This document shows positions 1-8,508 of a stretch of DNA of 64,000 nt, in pieces. Origin of the DNA: JAHFDS01 sp964593795 (GTDB lineage Bacteria; Myxococcota_A; Polyangia; JAHFDS01); the NCBI GenBank assembly GCA_964593795.1, contig CAZQJC010000039.1, positions 62,001 through 126,000 on the forward strand, in the 5' to 3' direction. The notes beneath the pieces are model-generated. The model searched no databases. It had not been told where the DNA came from and saw only the letters and a list, made by a program, of their open reading frames with translations. The stretch's first letter is position 1, and each line of letters begins with the position of its first letter. Made by a program: the position numbers and the translations under genes.

Positions 1-68
1 GACGCGTAGCGCCTTGCTCGAACCGAGGTAGCGACATGCACCGCCCGGTGCGGGAGCACTGACTCAGC

Positions 69-1340
69 TCAGACGTCGCGGGCGACCGCCTCGATGGCCT
101 TGAGCCCGGCGCCGAACCTGGACATCGCCTCGCGGTTCTTCTCGAGCTCGCTGTAGGGGAGGAACCGGACGCGGAGGTCCGCGACGCGCGAGAATGCCGG
201 GCGGGTGAGCTGCGCGCGCACTTCCTCCTCCCGCCCGTCGGGAGCCACCAGGTAGAGCCCGCGCACGGCTTGTTCGGGCGCGCCGAGGGCGAGATCGAGC
301 AGCCGGACGATGCCGCTGTAGATGCTGGTGGAGTGCTCCACCTCGAAGGCAGCGGCGACCCTGCCGCCCTCTCGCTCGAGCCACAGGACGTCGATGAGGC
401 GGACCGCATCGGCGCCTGGCGCGCTCTCGAGTGCCGCGGGAAGGGCGTCCAGGCACCCATCTCGCAGCGCGCCGTTCCCGAACGTCCGGCCACGGTCATT
501 GGAGGCGACCCAGACGGCGAAGCCCAGTGCGAGGCCGAGATCGCGCAACCAGCCCTGGATCTCCGTGTGCGTGCGATCGCCCGCGCGTGCGGCCTCCCGT
601 GCGGCGTGCTCGCTGTCCCGGTCCGCGCGCACGCGGGCCAGGTCCTGCTCCCAGAGCGCGTGGGCGGCCGCATCGTCGATCGACGGTGGCGCCGTGTGTC
701 GCCCTGAACCGATGTCGAAGAGGAGGCCACCCACCGCGCCGAGGTCATTCGAGAGCAGCGCGCGGTGCTGGGTGTTCAGGCGAAGGATGCCGGCGCGCAT
801 CGCGAGGTATTCCTCCCAGCTGCCGAGCTTGACCTTGGCCCCGGTCAACGCGTTGTAGCCGCGAACGATCGCGGTGTTGAAGGGCGGGACCAACGTGGGG
901 TGGAGAAAGTAGAGCAGGTTCGCGGCAGCCGGCCCCAGGCCCTTGATGCGGCGTGCGTCCAGCGTGCGGATAGCAGTCAGGACCTCCTCTTCGGCGTTGC
1001 AGCACATGCAGCTGTCCAGGAATCTTCCGAAGAGGCGCTGGTTCTCGGGACTCTCGTAGATGTCAGGAATGCGCAGCTTGGGTTTCCAGAGAAAAGCATG
1101 GTCCGCCCCACGGAAGATCTGCCGCTGCTCGGCGATCGAGTGGACCACGACCTCGAGCGAGGAGCCCCGGTACTGACAGCCGAAGGTGCCAGCCGCGATC
1201 TCGCTCACCACGGCGCCCAGCCCGCGTCGGATGGACCGGAAGTTCTTGAGGCGCTCTTCCCACAGGAACCAGCTGCGGTAGGTCCCGCCCGGGTCCTCCC
1301 GCCAGCGCTCGATCAGCGTCCGGACATCCGCTTCGTGCAC
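69..1340 (-). CDS. EVEHS-type PD-(D/E)XK nuclease-like protein with helix-hairpin-helix
   Basis: A 423-residue protein. The C-terminal part carries Asp317 (in IDVLW) and the stretch FEVEHSTSIYSG at 332-343, which resembles the Asp...Glu-x-x active-site layout of a restriction-endonuclease-like fold; EVEHS-type proteins are often annotated as type II restriction-like. Residues 134-148 (GLGPAAANLLYFLHP) look like a helix-hairpin-helix DNA-binding motif of the DNA-glycosylase kind, and Cys111, 113 and 114 lie shortly before it. The start is a GTG with GGAGG six bases upstream. It is the last gene of the leftward arm inside the window, 76 bases after the preceding stop. Nuclease activity is inferred from motifs only. 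It could be a phage restriction-like or DNA-damage enzyme. Confidence 0.6.
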   Translation of the reverse strand: MHEADVRTLIERWREDPGGTYRSWFLWEERLKNFRSIRRGLGAVVSEIAAGTFGCQYRGSSLEVVVHSIAEQRQIFRGADHAFLWKPKLRIPDIYESPENQRLFGRFLDSCMCCNAEEEVLTAIRTLDARRIKGLGPAAANLLYFLHPTLVPPFNTAIVRGYNALTGAKVKLGSWEEYLAMRAGILRLNTQHRALLSNDLGAVGGLLFDIGSGRHTAPPSIDDAAAHALWEQDLARVRADRDSEHAAREAARAGDRTHTEIQGWLRDLGLALGFAVWVASNDRGRTFGNGALRDGCLDALPAALESAPGADAVRLIDVLWLEREGGRVAAAFEVEHSTSIYSGIVRLLDLALGAPEQAVRGLYLVAPDGREEEVRAQLTRPAFSRVADLRVRFLPYSELEKNREAMSRFGAGLKAIEAVARDV

Positions 1341-1416
1341 GACACACCTCCGTCGGCAGGATCGCCCCAGCAGTCGGCTGCGTCCACTGCTCCTGAACGC
1401 GAGAGCCTCCGGTCGA

Positions 1417-3510
1417 TCAGTCCTGAAGCGCGAGGAGCTGGCGCGTAGCGGGATGGTGTTGCTCGATCCAGCGCATCGTCCGGCTCCTGTGGCCGCCTGC
1501 CCGGTCGAGGTGATGGTCGGCGTAGCCCATCGCCTGCTCGGCAGCGGCGGAGTCTCCCGCGTGGTGATGGTAGAAGGCGGCGGCGAGGGCCTGCTTGGCC
1601 GCGATGGCGTGGTGCTCCGGATCGCCCGAGCGCATGGCGGTCTGGTGCCAGCTCGTCATCATCCTGTCCATCTGCGGAGCCAGGCGGCGCGCGTGTGCGG
1701 CGTAGACCGGGCGGCCGCTCCGGGTCGTGTAGGCGACCTGACCGCCACGTGAGCCAGGCCCGCCGTGGGCGGTGGTCAGGGCCAGCGCCTTGACCAGCTT
1801 GCCCACGCCGAGACCGAACGGATCCTGGACGAGCAGCCCGAGCAGGGATTCACGGACCTCGGGCAGGGTCCAGCTCGAAGCCGACCGGGACAGCGAGCGT
1901 TGCCCCTCCGCGCGCGCGATCTGCATTATGTGCGCGATGGCGAGCGCGGTGAGCCGGGCCTTCTCGGCCTCGGACAGCCTTCCGATCGCGACCTCGGTGC
2001 CGGGAGCGTTCCCGGAAACGCCAGGAAGCGCGATCTGCGCGAGCGCGGTCTCGATAGGCGTGAGGGCGCCGCCGTCGCGAAGCTTCCAGAGCGCATCGAG
2101 CACGGCGTGCTTGGCGCCCTGGAAGTCCAGGGTCCCGTCCGGGTAGCGCCGTAGCGGGCGTCCGCCCGTGGCGGGACGGTCGTCTGGCGCGCGGACCGCC
2201 GGCCGATGGTTGATGAGGTCGAGGTCCGGGCGGAGTGGCCGCCGAGCGAGCGCCTTGACGATCGGCCGCACGGGGTCGGCCGGGTCGCTGTCCGAATCGC
2301 CGTCATCGGGGCCGTCGACTCGACCGTCGCCGTCTCCATCCCGGCTGGCCACGTCTGGGGCTCCGGGCGAGGTGCCGGATGGGCGAGCAGCGAGTGCCCG
2401 CTCCATGGCCCTGAGCGCGCGACCGAGCATGGCGTCCGTGTCGCCCCGCTCGAGCGCCTCAGCCGCCTGGGTCAGGTCCTCCTCGGCGGGCTCGGCCGAC
2501 CCGGCCTTGCGGATCGGCGCCCGGGGCGTGGACTCCCCCGCGATCTGTGCTGGGTTGGCTGAGGCAGGCGCGCGCGCCTGACGACCGCCGGCATTGCGCG
2601 CCTTGCCTCCACGCGCCGCGATCTCGGCGATGCGCCGGCGCACCGCGGGGACGGCTCTGGCCGAGGGTGGACCGGTCAAGGTCTTCGTCAGGCGGGCCTT
2701 CTCGGCGTCGTGCGCGAGGCGAGCGTCCCCGGCGTCGTCTGCGACACCGTGCGCCCCGTGTCCGTGCTGGTCGAGGAACTGGTTGACCTCGAGCGCGTGG
2801 GCGCCACCGCCGGCGCGACCCATCGCGGCCAGGGCGGCATGGCGCACGCCGTCGGAGGCGCGCTGCTCGGCGGCGCGGGCCGCGGCGTAGCGGGGGTAGA
2901 GCGGGTGCGTCCTTGCCTGCTCGTGATCGGCCAGGCCAAGCTGGTCCTTGCCGGCGATCTGCTGCGCCAGCGCCGTCGCTGTGCTGGCGTGTGTCGCCGC
3001 ATTCGCGGCGTGCTGGTCCATGGTCTCCTTGTGCGCGGCGATGTCCTGATGCCCCTCCATCTGCTCGAGCAGCCGTCTCGCCTCCCGGTCGAACAGGAGC
3101 GCACCCCTGGCGTCGCCCGCGTCGCGCTTGAGATCGCGCAGGTGGAACAGGAGCTTCGTGGCCTGACGGAGCACCTCGAAGGCTTCGCGATGTCCGTCGG
3201 GTGACATGGGATGGTGCGCCGGGTCGGCGGCGGCCGCCCCGAGGTGGATCGGGTGGCCGTCGGTCGTGTGCAGCTGCGGGGGTGTGCCGAGGCTCTTGAG
3301 CAGCGAGGCGACTCGCGCCTGCAGGTCCTGGAGAGAAGCCCCGGGCTGGTGACCGGGCGGTTGATGCAAGGACCTGGCGATGTGCTGCGCGACCTGGATC
3401 TGGCGCCCCGGTCTCGGGCGATCCCCGACGCGCGCAGGTGGATCGGCGGCCGGGACGACCCTCCCGCGCGGGACGCGAATGGGGCTCGACCGAACCGAGT
3501 AGCTACTCAT
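1417..3510 (-). CDS. Large Ala/His-rich phage protein of unknown function
   Basis: A 697-residue protein that I do not recognise. It is soluble, rich in Ala, Arg, Gly and His, with helical segments and a low-complexity acidic Asp/Ser middle (around residues 380-430) that looks like a flexible linker. The C-terminal 150 residues are His-rich, with HHH and HH clusters, and predicted helical. The start ATG overlaps the end of the upstream lipoprotein-protease gene by 8 bases, so it belongs to the portal operon. Position after the portal and peptidases suggests a virion or morphogenesis role, but nothing in the sequence proves it. Confidence 0.6.
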   Translation of the reverse strand: MSSYSVRSSPIRVPRGRVVPAADPPARVGDRPRPGRQIQVAQHIARSLHQPPGHQPGASLQDLQARVASLLKSLGTPPQLHTTDGHPIHLGAAAADPAHHPMSPDGHREAFEVLRQATKLLFHLRDLKRDAGDARGALLFDREARRLLEQMEGHQDIAAHKETMDQHAANAATHASTATALAQQIAGKDQLGLADHEQARTHPLYPRYAAARAAEQRASDGVRHAALAAMGRAGGGAHALEVNQFLDQHGHGAHGVADDAGDARLAHDAEKARLTKTLTGPPSARAVPAVRRRIAEIAARGGKARNAGGRQARAPASANPAQIAGESTPRAPIRKAGSAEPAEEDLTQAAEALERGDTDAMLGRALRAMERALAARPSGTSPGAPDVASRDGDGDGRVDGPDDGDSDSDPADPVRPIVKALARRPLRPDLDLINHRPAVRAPDDRPATGGRPLRRYPDGTLDFQGAKHAVLDALWKLRDGGALTPIETALAQIALPGVSGNAPGTEVAIGRLSEAEKARLTALAIAHIMQIARAEGQRSLSRSASSWTLPEVRESLLGLLVQDPFGLGVGKLVKALALTTAHGGPGSRGGQVAYTTRSGRPVYAAHARRLAPQMDRMMTSWHQTAMRSGDPEHHAIAAKQALAAAFYHHHAGDSAAAEQAMGYADHHLDRAGGHRSRTMRWIEQHHPATRQLLALQD

Positions 3511-4198
3511 CGGATGCCTCCAGGAGCGGCGACGCGGCCGCGTCGGCCAGGAAGGCGCGGATGTCGGGCAGCCCCACGCAGTAGCCGATCTGGGAGACCG
3601 GAAACCCGCTCCATTCGGCGACCCTTACGGGCACGGCCACGAGCTCGCCCGCCGCGTTCGTGACCGTGCCGCCGGAGCTGCCGAAGAACACCAGGCCCGT
3701 GATCTGCCAGAGCTCGGGCTCGGGGAGATCCTTGCTGCTCAGCACCGCGGGCGCGGCGGTGCCGGGAAGCCCCATCGGCGCCGCGAGGACGAACAGCGGC
3801 TCGTAGAGCTCGGGCTCGGCGTGCGCCACAGGCAGGGCCGGCACCGGGAGCCCGTCCGAGGCGCGCAGGAGCGCAAGGTCCCGCGCCTCGTCGCGGTGGA
3901 CGACGCTGGCGGGCAAATCGACCGCCCAGGTCTCGTCCTCGTGCTCGACGTGCCGCAGGATGCGGATCCGCCTCGAGCCTGCCACCACGTGCGCCGCGGT
4001 CAAGACGAGCAGCGTCCTTGGGCGGCTCAGGATGACGGTGCCGGAGCCCGATCCTCTGTCCGTGTCGACGACCACGGAAGATGCGCTCACGCGCTGGTAC
4101 ACCGCTGCCGGCGAGGGAAGCGGGGGCGCCATGCGACAGGCGCTGGCGCCGAGCGTGAGCGCGAGAACGACGCTGGAGGATCTGGAGAGCCACATCAT
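3503..4198 (-). CDS. Secreted trypsin-like serine protease, predicted lipoprotein
   Basis: A 231-residue protein. The first 21 residues form a lipoprotein signal (Arg, hydrophobic core, lipobox GASAC with Cys21). The chymotrypsin/trypsin-fold triad is readable: His70 in TAAHV, Asp107 in ARDLALL and Ser175 in FFGSSGG, all with normal spacing. Such domains (PF13365-like, HtrA/DegP type without PDZ) cut proteins in the envelope or outside the cell. The ATG at 4198 is chosen because the upstream in-frame extension is not protein-like and because ATGATG overlaps the stop of the upstream gene. A lipoprotein protease between portal-operon genes is unusual; possible roles are envelope modification, superinfection exclusion or attack on host defences. 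Catalysis is well supported, the role is not. Confidence 0.85.
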   Translation of the reverse strand: MMWLSRSSSVVLALTLGASACRMAPPLPSPAAVYQRVSASSVVVDTDRGSGSGTVILSRPRTLLVLTAAHVVAGSRRIRILRHVEHEDETWAVDLPASVVHRDEARDLALLRASDGLPVPALPVAHAEPELYEPLFVLAAPMGLPGTAAPAVLSSKDLPEPELWQITGLVFFGSSGGTVTNAAGELVAVPVRVAEWSGFPVSQIGYCVGLPDIRAFLADAAASPLLEASDE

Positions 4199-4584
4199 GC
4201 AACCTTCTTCCTCAGGCGCTTCATCCAGCGGCGCGCGAACCCGATGGCCAGGTCCTCGTCGAGGTAACGGGGCGAGCCCTTGCCGTGCTTCTGCGCCTGG
4301 TAGAGGTGCCCGATCTCGTGCAGCAGGGTGTCGGCGATGACCTGCCGGTCCTCGGTCTCGATGGTCGTGCAGGCCATGTGGACCGCGTTGCGCTCGGCGT
4401 CGGCCATCCCGATCACGAGCGCCGCCGGGAAGTGGTTCGCGTGCAGGAACGCGTGCGGCCCGTCGCCCATGAACCGCACCAGGGCCTCCGGGCTCTCGTG
4501 GATCACGAGGCGCGGCTCGGGGTAGCCCTCGGGCAGCTCGGCCACGATGAGCGCGAGCAGGTGGTAGACCTCCTTGAGCGTCAT
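4195..4584 (-). CDS. Small putative zinc metallopeptidase (HEIGH motif)
   Basis: A 129-residue protein with the zinc-binding sequence HEIGHLYQAQKH near residues 89-100 and a possible third ligand Glu in DEDLAIGFA about 20 residues later, the arrangement of small gluzincin-like phage peptidases. The C-terminus is basic (RRWMKRLRKK). The start ATG at 4584 overlaps the portal stop (ATGA) and its own stop overlaps the following lipoprotein-protease start. Two peptidase genes coupled directly behind the portal suggest a joint function, either proteolysis during assembly or host takeover. The zinc motif is clear; substrate unknown. Confidence 0.75.
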   Translation of the reverse strand: MTLKEVYHLLALIVAELPEGYPEPRLVIHESPEALVRFMGDGPHAFLHANHFPAALVIGMADAERNAVHMACTTIETEDRQVIADTLLHEIGHLYQAQKHGKGSPRYLDEDLAIGFARRWMKRLRKKVA

Positions 4585-6239
4585 CTCGCACCTCCCTCCT
4601 GGTAGAGGCTCCTCGGAATGGGCGGCGGAGCTTCGCCCTCCGGCTCCTGATCGGGACTCGCGCGCTGGTCCGGCGGCGCGCCAGACGCGCCAGGAGCCGC
4701 GCCTGCCGCCGGCTGCGTCTGCTGCGCGGCCTGGGCCTGCATCTGCTTGAACTGCGCCCACACCGGGTTGAGCACGATCTGGCCGGAGCCGTCGGGGAGC
4801 GCGGGCAGGTCGGCCTCGGCGCGCACCTCGTCGACCATCTTGTAGGTCGTGATCTCCTGGGTGCGCATCTGCATCTTCTCGGGCTCGGAGAGCTCGTCGA
4901 GGCCGACGAAGTCGAAATGGAAGTGATCGTCGATGGGATGCAGGATGTGCCGGTTGATCATGCGCGCGATGAAACGCAGCAGCGGCCGCAGGCCGTTCTC
5001 CTTCGAGTCGGAGAGACGATGCTCGCTCGGCGACTCGAAGAGTGGCTGGCTCGAGCTGCCGCGCGCGATGTCGAAGTTGATCTCCGACGGGTCCATTCCG
5101 TAGAGCGCGGTGGCGAGCTTGAGCAGGTACTCGACCCACTGCGTGAACTCCATGTCGCGGTTGCTCTGCTGGAGGTTGATGTACTCGAGCCCCTCGCTCT
5201 GGAACATCGGCAGGCGCCACGCGTTCTGCACGCCGGTCATCTGCGCCGTCCAGTAGGTCTTGAACGCCTCGAGGCTCTCGGGGTCGGGCGTGTCGCTTCT
5301 GAAGTTCAGAATGCCCTTCGGGATCGAGCCGTTCCGGAAGAAGTTCCGGTTGTACTCCTCGGCCCACAGGATCGACGTGACCGTGAGGACCAGCTGCTCC
5401 AGTTCTGAGAATCCGTACCCGTTCGCGTAGAGGTCGGTGCGCGGGTTGCGGATGCAGAACGCGAGCTCCTCCTTGGCATAGGTGTTGACGATCTGCCCCT
5501 GGAAGACCTGCACGTAGTCGATGCGCGCGGGCGGCGCGATGTGCCGCGATCGCCCGTAGGGACCGATGAGCGGGTTCTCGATGGCGCGGCGCGCGGTCTC
5601 GAGCGGTACGTCGCCGGCACCGACGCCCGCGAGATCCTCTTCGGTCACCGCGATGCGGATGGTCGAGGCGTCCACGGCCATGAACGCGCAGGGCCGGCCC
5701 GCGCGATCGGGGACGATCTCGAAGGTCGCCTGGTCGAAGGTCAGCGAGTCGCGCACCAGCTTGCGCAGGAAGGTGTCGAAGTCGTCCCACGCACCCTTCG
5801 TGATCTCGCGGGTGGCGTCCGGCTTGCCGCAGCGCGCGATGAAGTGCTCGAACTCCTTGATGAACAGCTTCTCCGAGCGCGTGGTCTGATGCTCGGGGTC
5901 GCGGTGCTTGATCTCGAAGCCGAGGGACTTGGTCAGCCGGTAGGGCGCAGAGAACGCGGCGACCTGGCTCACCCGGCGCTGCAGGATGGCGGCGACCACC
6001 GTGAGCTGCCGCGTGATGCGCTTGAGGACGTCGTAGGACAGGCTGAAGCGCCGGTCCTTGTAGCCCATCGCGGCGACCAGCGAGAACGGATCGAGCTGGA
6101 GGCTGCGCAGCGGGTGCACCGGAGGTCCCTGCGGCAGCTCGGTGCGCCAGCCCTTCTCGAGGCTCGTGCGGTGGATCGCGTCCAGCGCGCCGTCGATGTC
6201 CGGCCGGCGGAAGAGCGAACCGAGCCGCTGGAGGATCAT
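4581..6239 (-). CDS. Phage portal protein
   Basis: A 552-residue protein with the features of HK97/SPP1-type portal proteins: a long body with a basic N-terminus, an SLEKGWRTE region, alternating beta and helical segments, the sequence FMAVDASTIRI typical of portal cores, and a C-terminal Pro/Gln/Ala-rich tail. Portals form the dodecameric ring at one capsid vertex through which DNA is packaged and to which the neck attaches. It overlaps both neighbours (the upstream gene stop and the metallopeptidase start) by ATGA. It lies about 15 kb from the large terminase and about 52 kb from the major capsid gene, an unusually wide separation for head genes. Confidence 0.85.
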   Translation of the reverse strand: MILQRLGSLFRRPDIDGALDAIHRTSLEKGWRTELPQGPPVHPLRSLQLDPFSLVAAMGYKDRRFSLSYDVLKRITRQLTVVAAILQRRVSQVAAFSAPYRLTKSLGFEIKHRDPEHQTTRSEKLFIKEFEHFIARCGKPDATREITKGAWDDFDTFLRKLVRDSLTFDQATFEIVPDRAGRPCAFMAVDASTIRIAVTEEDLAGVGAGDVPLETARRAIENPLIGPYGRSRHIAPPARIDYVQVFQGQIVNTYAKEELAFCIRNPRTDLYANGYGFSELEQLVLTVTSILWAEEYNRNFFRNGSIPKGILNFRSDTPDPESLEAFKTYWTAQMTGVQNAWRLPMFQSEGLEYINLQQSNRDMEFTQWVEYLLKLATALYGMDPSEINFDIARGSSSQPLFESPSEHRLSDSKENGLRPLLRFIARMINRHILHPIDDHFHFDFVGLDELSEPEKMQMRTQEITTYKMVDEVRAEADLPALPDGSGQIVLNPVWAQFKQMQAQAAQQTQPAAGAAPGASGAPPDQRASPDQEPEGEAPPPIPRSLYQEGGAR

Positions 6240-6748
6240 CCGCGCCGCCTCCGATCGGAGACCACGAGGGGCGGCCCACCCTTCCGGAGATCGGTCGTCT
6301 GAGCAACGACGAGCGGTGGTCCGGACCGGCGCAGCGAGCGATCGGTGGGCCCGCCACGCGCCGCACGCGCGGCCGCGCGGCCCACGGTGGCGAGATCCTG
6401 TGCGGCCCCGAAGGCCGCGGCCACTGGGCTCTGGGGCAACGTGCGGATGGCCTGTGCGGCCGTCTCGCCTGCGCGCTCGGCGGCACCGGGCGCAGGAGCC
6501 CGTGACGGGCGCGGTCGGGGGCCATCGTTCGCTCGTCCGCGCGCAGCCGCGGGCGGCTCATCGTCCGCGATGCTCGGCGTGGCCGGCGAGAGCGGCGCGG
6601 GCGGGCGCGGCGGGACCGTGGGTGCTCCCAGTGGTGGCGGCGTGGTCGGCGCGCGCAGCGGGCGGATGCCGAGTTGCCGGCGCAGCGGATCCATGTCCGC
6701 GTGGAGACGAGGCATGGACGCCGAGCCCGGGAGGGATGACTGGCTCAT
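6236..6748 (-). CDS. Pro/Ala-rich protein upstream of portal, unknown function
   Basis: A 170-residue protein, low complexity and proline/alanine/arginine-rich, with no recognised domain. The ATG at 6748 overlaps the stop of the upstream gene (ATGA), and its end overlaps the portal start by four bases, so translation is coupled to the portal. Sequences of this kind can be disordered virion or scaffold-like proteins. Reality as a gene rests on coupling and codon use rather than on homology. Confidence 0.5.
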   Translation of the reverse strand: MSQSSLPGSASMPRLHADMDPLRRQLGIRPLRAPTTPPPLGAPTVPPRPPAPLSPATPSIADDEPPAAARGRANDGPRPRPSRAPAPGAAERAGETAAQAIRTLPQSPVAAAFGAAQDLATVGRAAARAARGGPTDRSLRRSGPPLVVAQTTDLRKGGPPLVVSDRRRRG

Positions 6749-7095
6749 GCGCGGTACTCGAGGAACTCCGAGAGGTAGGGGAGCTCCACCCTCGACACCA
6801 CGAACGTGGTGCCGTTGTTGTCCTGCTTCCAGATGAAGCCCGCGATCTCCATCTCGATGTCGCCGGGCAGGATGAGCAAGAACGGCCCCTCGCGGATCTC
6901 CCCCTCCCACGAGGAGTGGTGCGCGTGGGCCACGGCGTCCGCGAACTGGAGCAGGACCTTGGCCGCCTCCCGCTCGTCCTGCCGAGCCAGCTTCGAGAGC
7001 ACATCACTGAGGTGGTGCGTGTTCGGCCAGTGGTCGATGGGAGGCACTGCGTAGACGAACGCGGGTGAACGGCTCTTCCGACTCGGCATCGCCAT
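6745..7095 (-). CDS. Small phage protein, unknown function
   Basis: A 116-residue soluble protein with a basic N-terminus, a central helix (residues 30-55), then beta-rich sequence (FLLILPGDIEMEIAGFIWKQ, VVSRVELPYL). Not recognised. It overlaps the next gene by ATGA and is part of the portal operon. The mixed alpha/beta pattern resembles small head-associated or regulatory proteins, but no function can be assigned. Confidence 0.6.
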   Translation of the reverse strand: MAMPSRKSRSPAFVYAVPPIDHWPNTHHLSDVLSKLARQDEREAAKVLLQFADAVAHAHHSSWEGEIREGPFLLILPGDIEMEIAGFIWKQDNNGTTFVVSRVELPYLSEFLEYRA

Positions 7096-7105
7096 CTCGC
7101 TCCTC

Positions 7106-7723
7106 CTATGGCTCCGGCACCACGGGCGCCAGGTTCACCCCCTGCTGGCCCACACCAAGGGCGACGTCCGCCGCCGAACGGGGCGCCACCGGGATCGGCT
7201 GGACGCGGGACACCCCCTGCGCGGCGTTGGCGCGACCGGTGCGTTCCTCGAACGTGCCCTGGCGTCGCCAGCCCGCGCGCGCCTGGTTCGCAAGGCTGCG
7301 CGCGATCGCCTCCGGCTCAAGCTGGTTCCCCGAACCGGGCACGCGCTCGAGCGCGCTGGCGAAGCCGGGGGGCCGGATGACAATGGTCGTCGCCCCCTCG
7401 CTCCCGGTCGCGATCTCGAAGGCGCACATGGGCGTGCTCGTGAAGCTCTGGCCGGCCTGGAGACACTTGATGGAACGAAGGCTCCGCTCGCGCACCCAGA
7501 GCACGCCGGCCAGCACCACCACGGTGAGTTGGCCGCGCTCGGCGGTCTGCTCCCCCTGGTGCGCGCCGCTCGCGAGGAACTCGAGCTCGACCTCGTGGCT
7601 GTGCGTGGTGGCGATCCGGCGGCGGAACCCCCAGGGCGTGGGGTCGACGCCTTCCGGCGGCGCTTTGATAGCGCGCCGGCTGGGGTTCGGTCGTTGCGCG
7701 AGGACCTGCTTCTCCGCGTACAT
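7106..7723 (-). CDS. Phage protein with beta-rich core, unknown function
   Basis: A 205-residue protein. The middle (about residues 60-125) is dense in short hydrophobic beta strands (LTVVVLAGVLWVRE, CAFEIATGSEGATTIVI), giving a cupin- or beta-barrel-like impression. The ends are low-complexity Arg/Pro/Gln. Two cysteines occur at about 94 and 107. It sits 10 bases upstream of the next operon gene and 12 bases after the hydroxylase ORF. No family recognised; a head-decoration or virion role is only a guess. Confidence 0.6.
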   Translation of the reverse strand: MYAEKQVLAQRPNPSRRAIKAPPEGVDPTPWGFRRRIATTHSHEVELEFLASGAHQGEQTAERGQLTVVVLAGVLWVRERSLRSIKCLQAGQSFTSTPMCAFEIATGSEGATTIVIRPPGFASALERVPGSGNQLEPEAIARSLANQARAGWRRQGTFEERTGRANAAQGVSRVQPIPVAPRSAADVALGVGQQGVNLAPVVPEP

Positions 7724-7735
7724 CGTCGCCTCCTC

Positions 7736-8491
7736 CTACGCGCCGAACCCGAAGGCCGCGCGGCCGAGCTCGTTCCACAGCGCCAGCACCTCGCCCTCGA
7801 GAGGGACGGCGCGCCGTGCACCAGGACGCGCGTCCCGGCACACATCCAGCGCTTCGTGGGCGCTCGTCGCGAAGACCGTGCGGACCTCGAGGTGGCCGCT
7901 CCCCGATCCGTCACCGACCGCGGTCACGACCAGGAACTCCTGCCCCATGACGCGCTTCGCGCAGCGAGCGCTCGGGCCAATCGCCCGGGTGGGAGGCGGC
8001 GCGAGATCCCCGGGCTGGGTCCGGGCGTCGCGGTAGCTGCCGGCGACGCGGTCCCAGAACCACGAGAAGACGCTGAGGTTCGTGCGCATGTCGAGGTGGT
8101 GCTGGTAGTGCAGAGCGCGCAACCGGAGGAACCACCGATGGCGTTCGAGCCAGTGGCCGCGGAGGTGCAGGGCATCGTGCAGGGCGCTGTTCAGCCAGCC
8201 GACTGCGATCGCGGTGGCACCGAACACGAGCGCCTGGCGGCCTGGCAGCGCGAGGGCAGCCAGCGCCATCAGGATGAGCAGGTACGGCAGGAAGCCGAGC
8301 ACAGAGCTCTGGCCGGCCGGCGGCAGCCGGTAGGTGCTCGAGAGGAAGTCCGCGGCCGGATAGAGGCGCTCGTGGTGGGCCATGTGCGCGCGGTACAGCG
8401 CGCCGCCGCCCCGCCAGTGTGCGGCGCGGTGCACGAGGTACCCGGCGCCCTGCACCACCAGGATCGAGAAGAGGACGAAGACGAGCGTCAT
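7736..8491 (-). CDS. Membrane fatty-acid-hydroxylase/sterol-desaturase-like protein with C-terminal extension
   Basis: A 251-residue frame. Residues 1-150 carry the histidine boxes of the membrane di-iron fatty acid hydroxylase superfamily (PF04116-like): H21RAAH, H36MAHH, H105DALH and H128YQHH, with hydrophobic segments at 1-20 and 62-105. Such enzymes hydroxylate or desaturate lipids, sterols or carotenoids in the membrane. After residue 160 the frame runs in-phase through a repeated 25-base DNA element and continues into about 70 residues beginning MGQEFLVV (ATG at 7948), which could be a separate small gene started internally. AGGAGG lies ten bases before the ATG at 8491. A lipid hydroxylase inside a packaging operon is rare; it is probably an acquired auxiliary metabolic gene. 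The fold is well supported, the substrate unknown. Confidence 0.75.
   Translation of the reverse strand: MTLVFVLFSILVVQGAGYLVHRAAHWRGGGALYRAHMAHHERLYPAADFLSSTYRLPPAGQSSVLGFLPYLLILMALAALALPGRQALVFGATAIAVGWLNSALHDALHLRGHWLERHRWFLRLRALHYQHHLDMRTNLSVFSWFWDRVAGSYRDARTQPGDLAPPPTRAIGPSARCAKRVMGQEFLVVTAVGDGSGSGHLEVRTVFATSAHEALDVCRDARPGARRAVPLEGEVLALWNELGRAAFGFGA
7957..7981 (-). repeat. Repeated operon-border element, copy A
   Basis: Read on the minus strand the 25 bases are ATTGGCCCGAGCGCTCGCTG followed by CGCGA, identical to the copy at 30994-31018. It lies inside the end of the hydroxylase frame, eight bases before the ATG of the 70-residue MGQEF segment. The contained GAGCGCTC is a perfect palindrome. 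See the other copies at 9251-9282, 24167-24229 and 30994-31018. Function unknown: promoter/operator, or a recombination linker at module borders. Confidence 0.7.
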
Positions 8492-8508
8492 GGCAGCCTC
8501 CTGGCGCG

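Noticed and set aside
7736..7948. Separate gene MGQEF... as certain
   Set aside because: It shares an uninterrupted frame with the hydroxylase and has no ribosome site; kept as a possibility within that entry.
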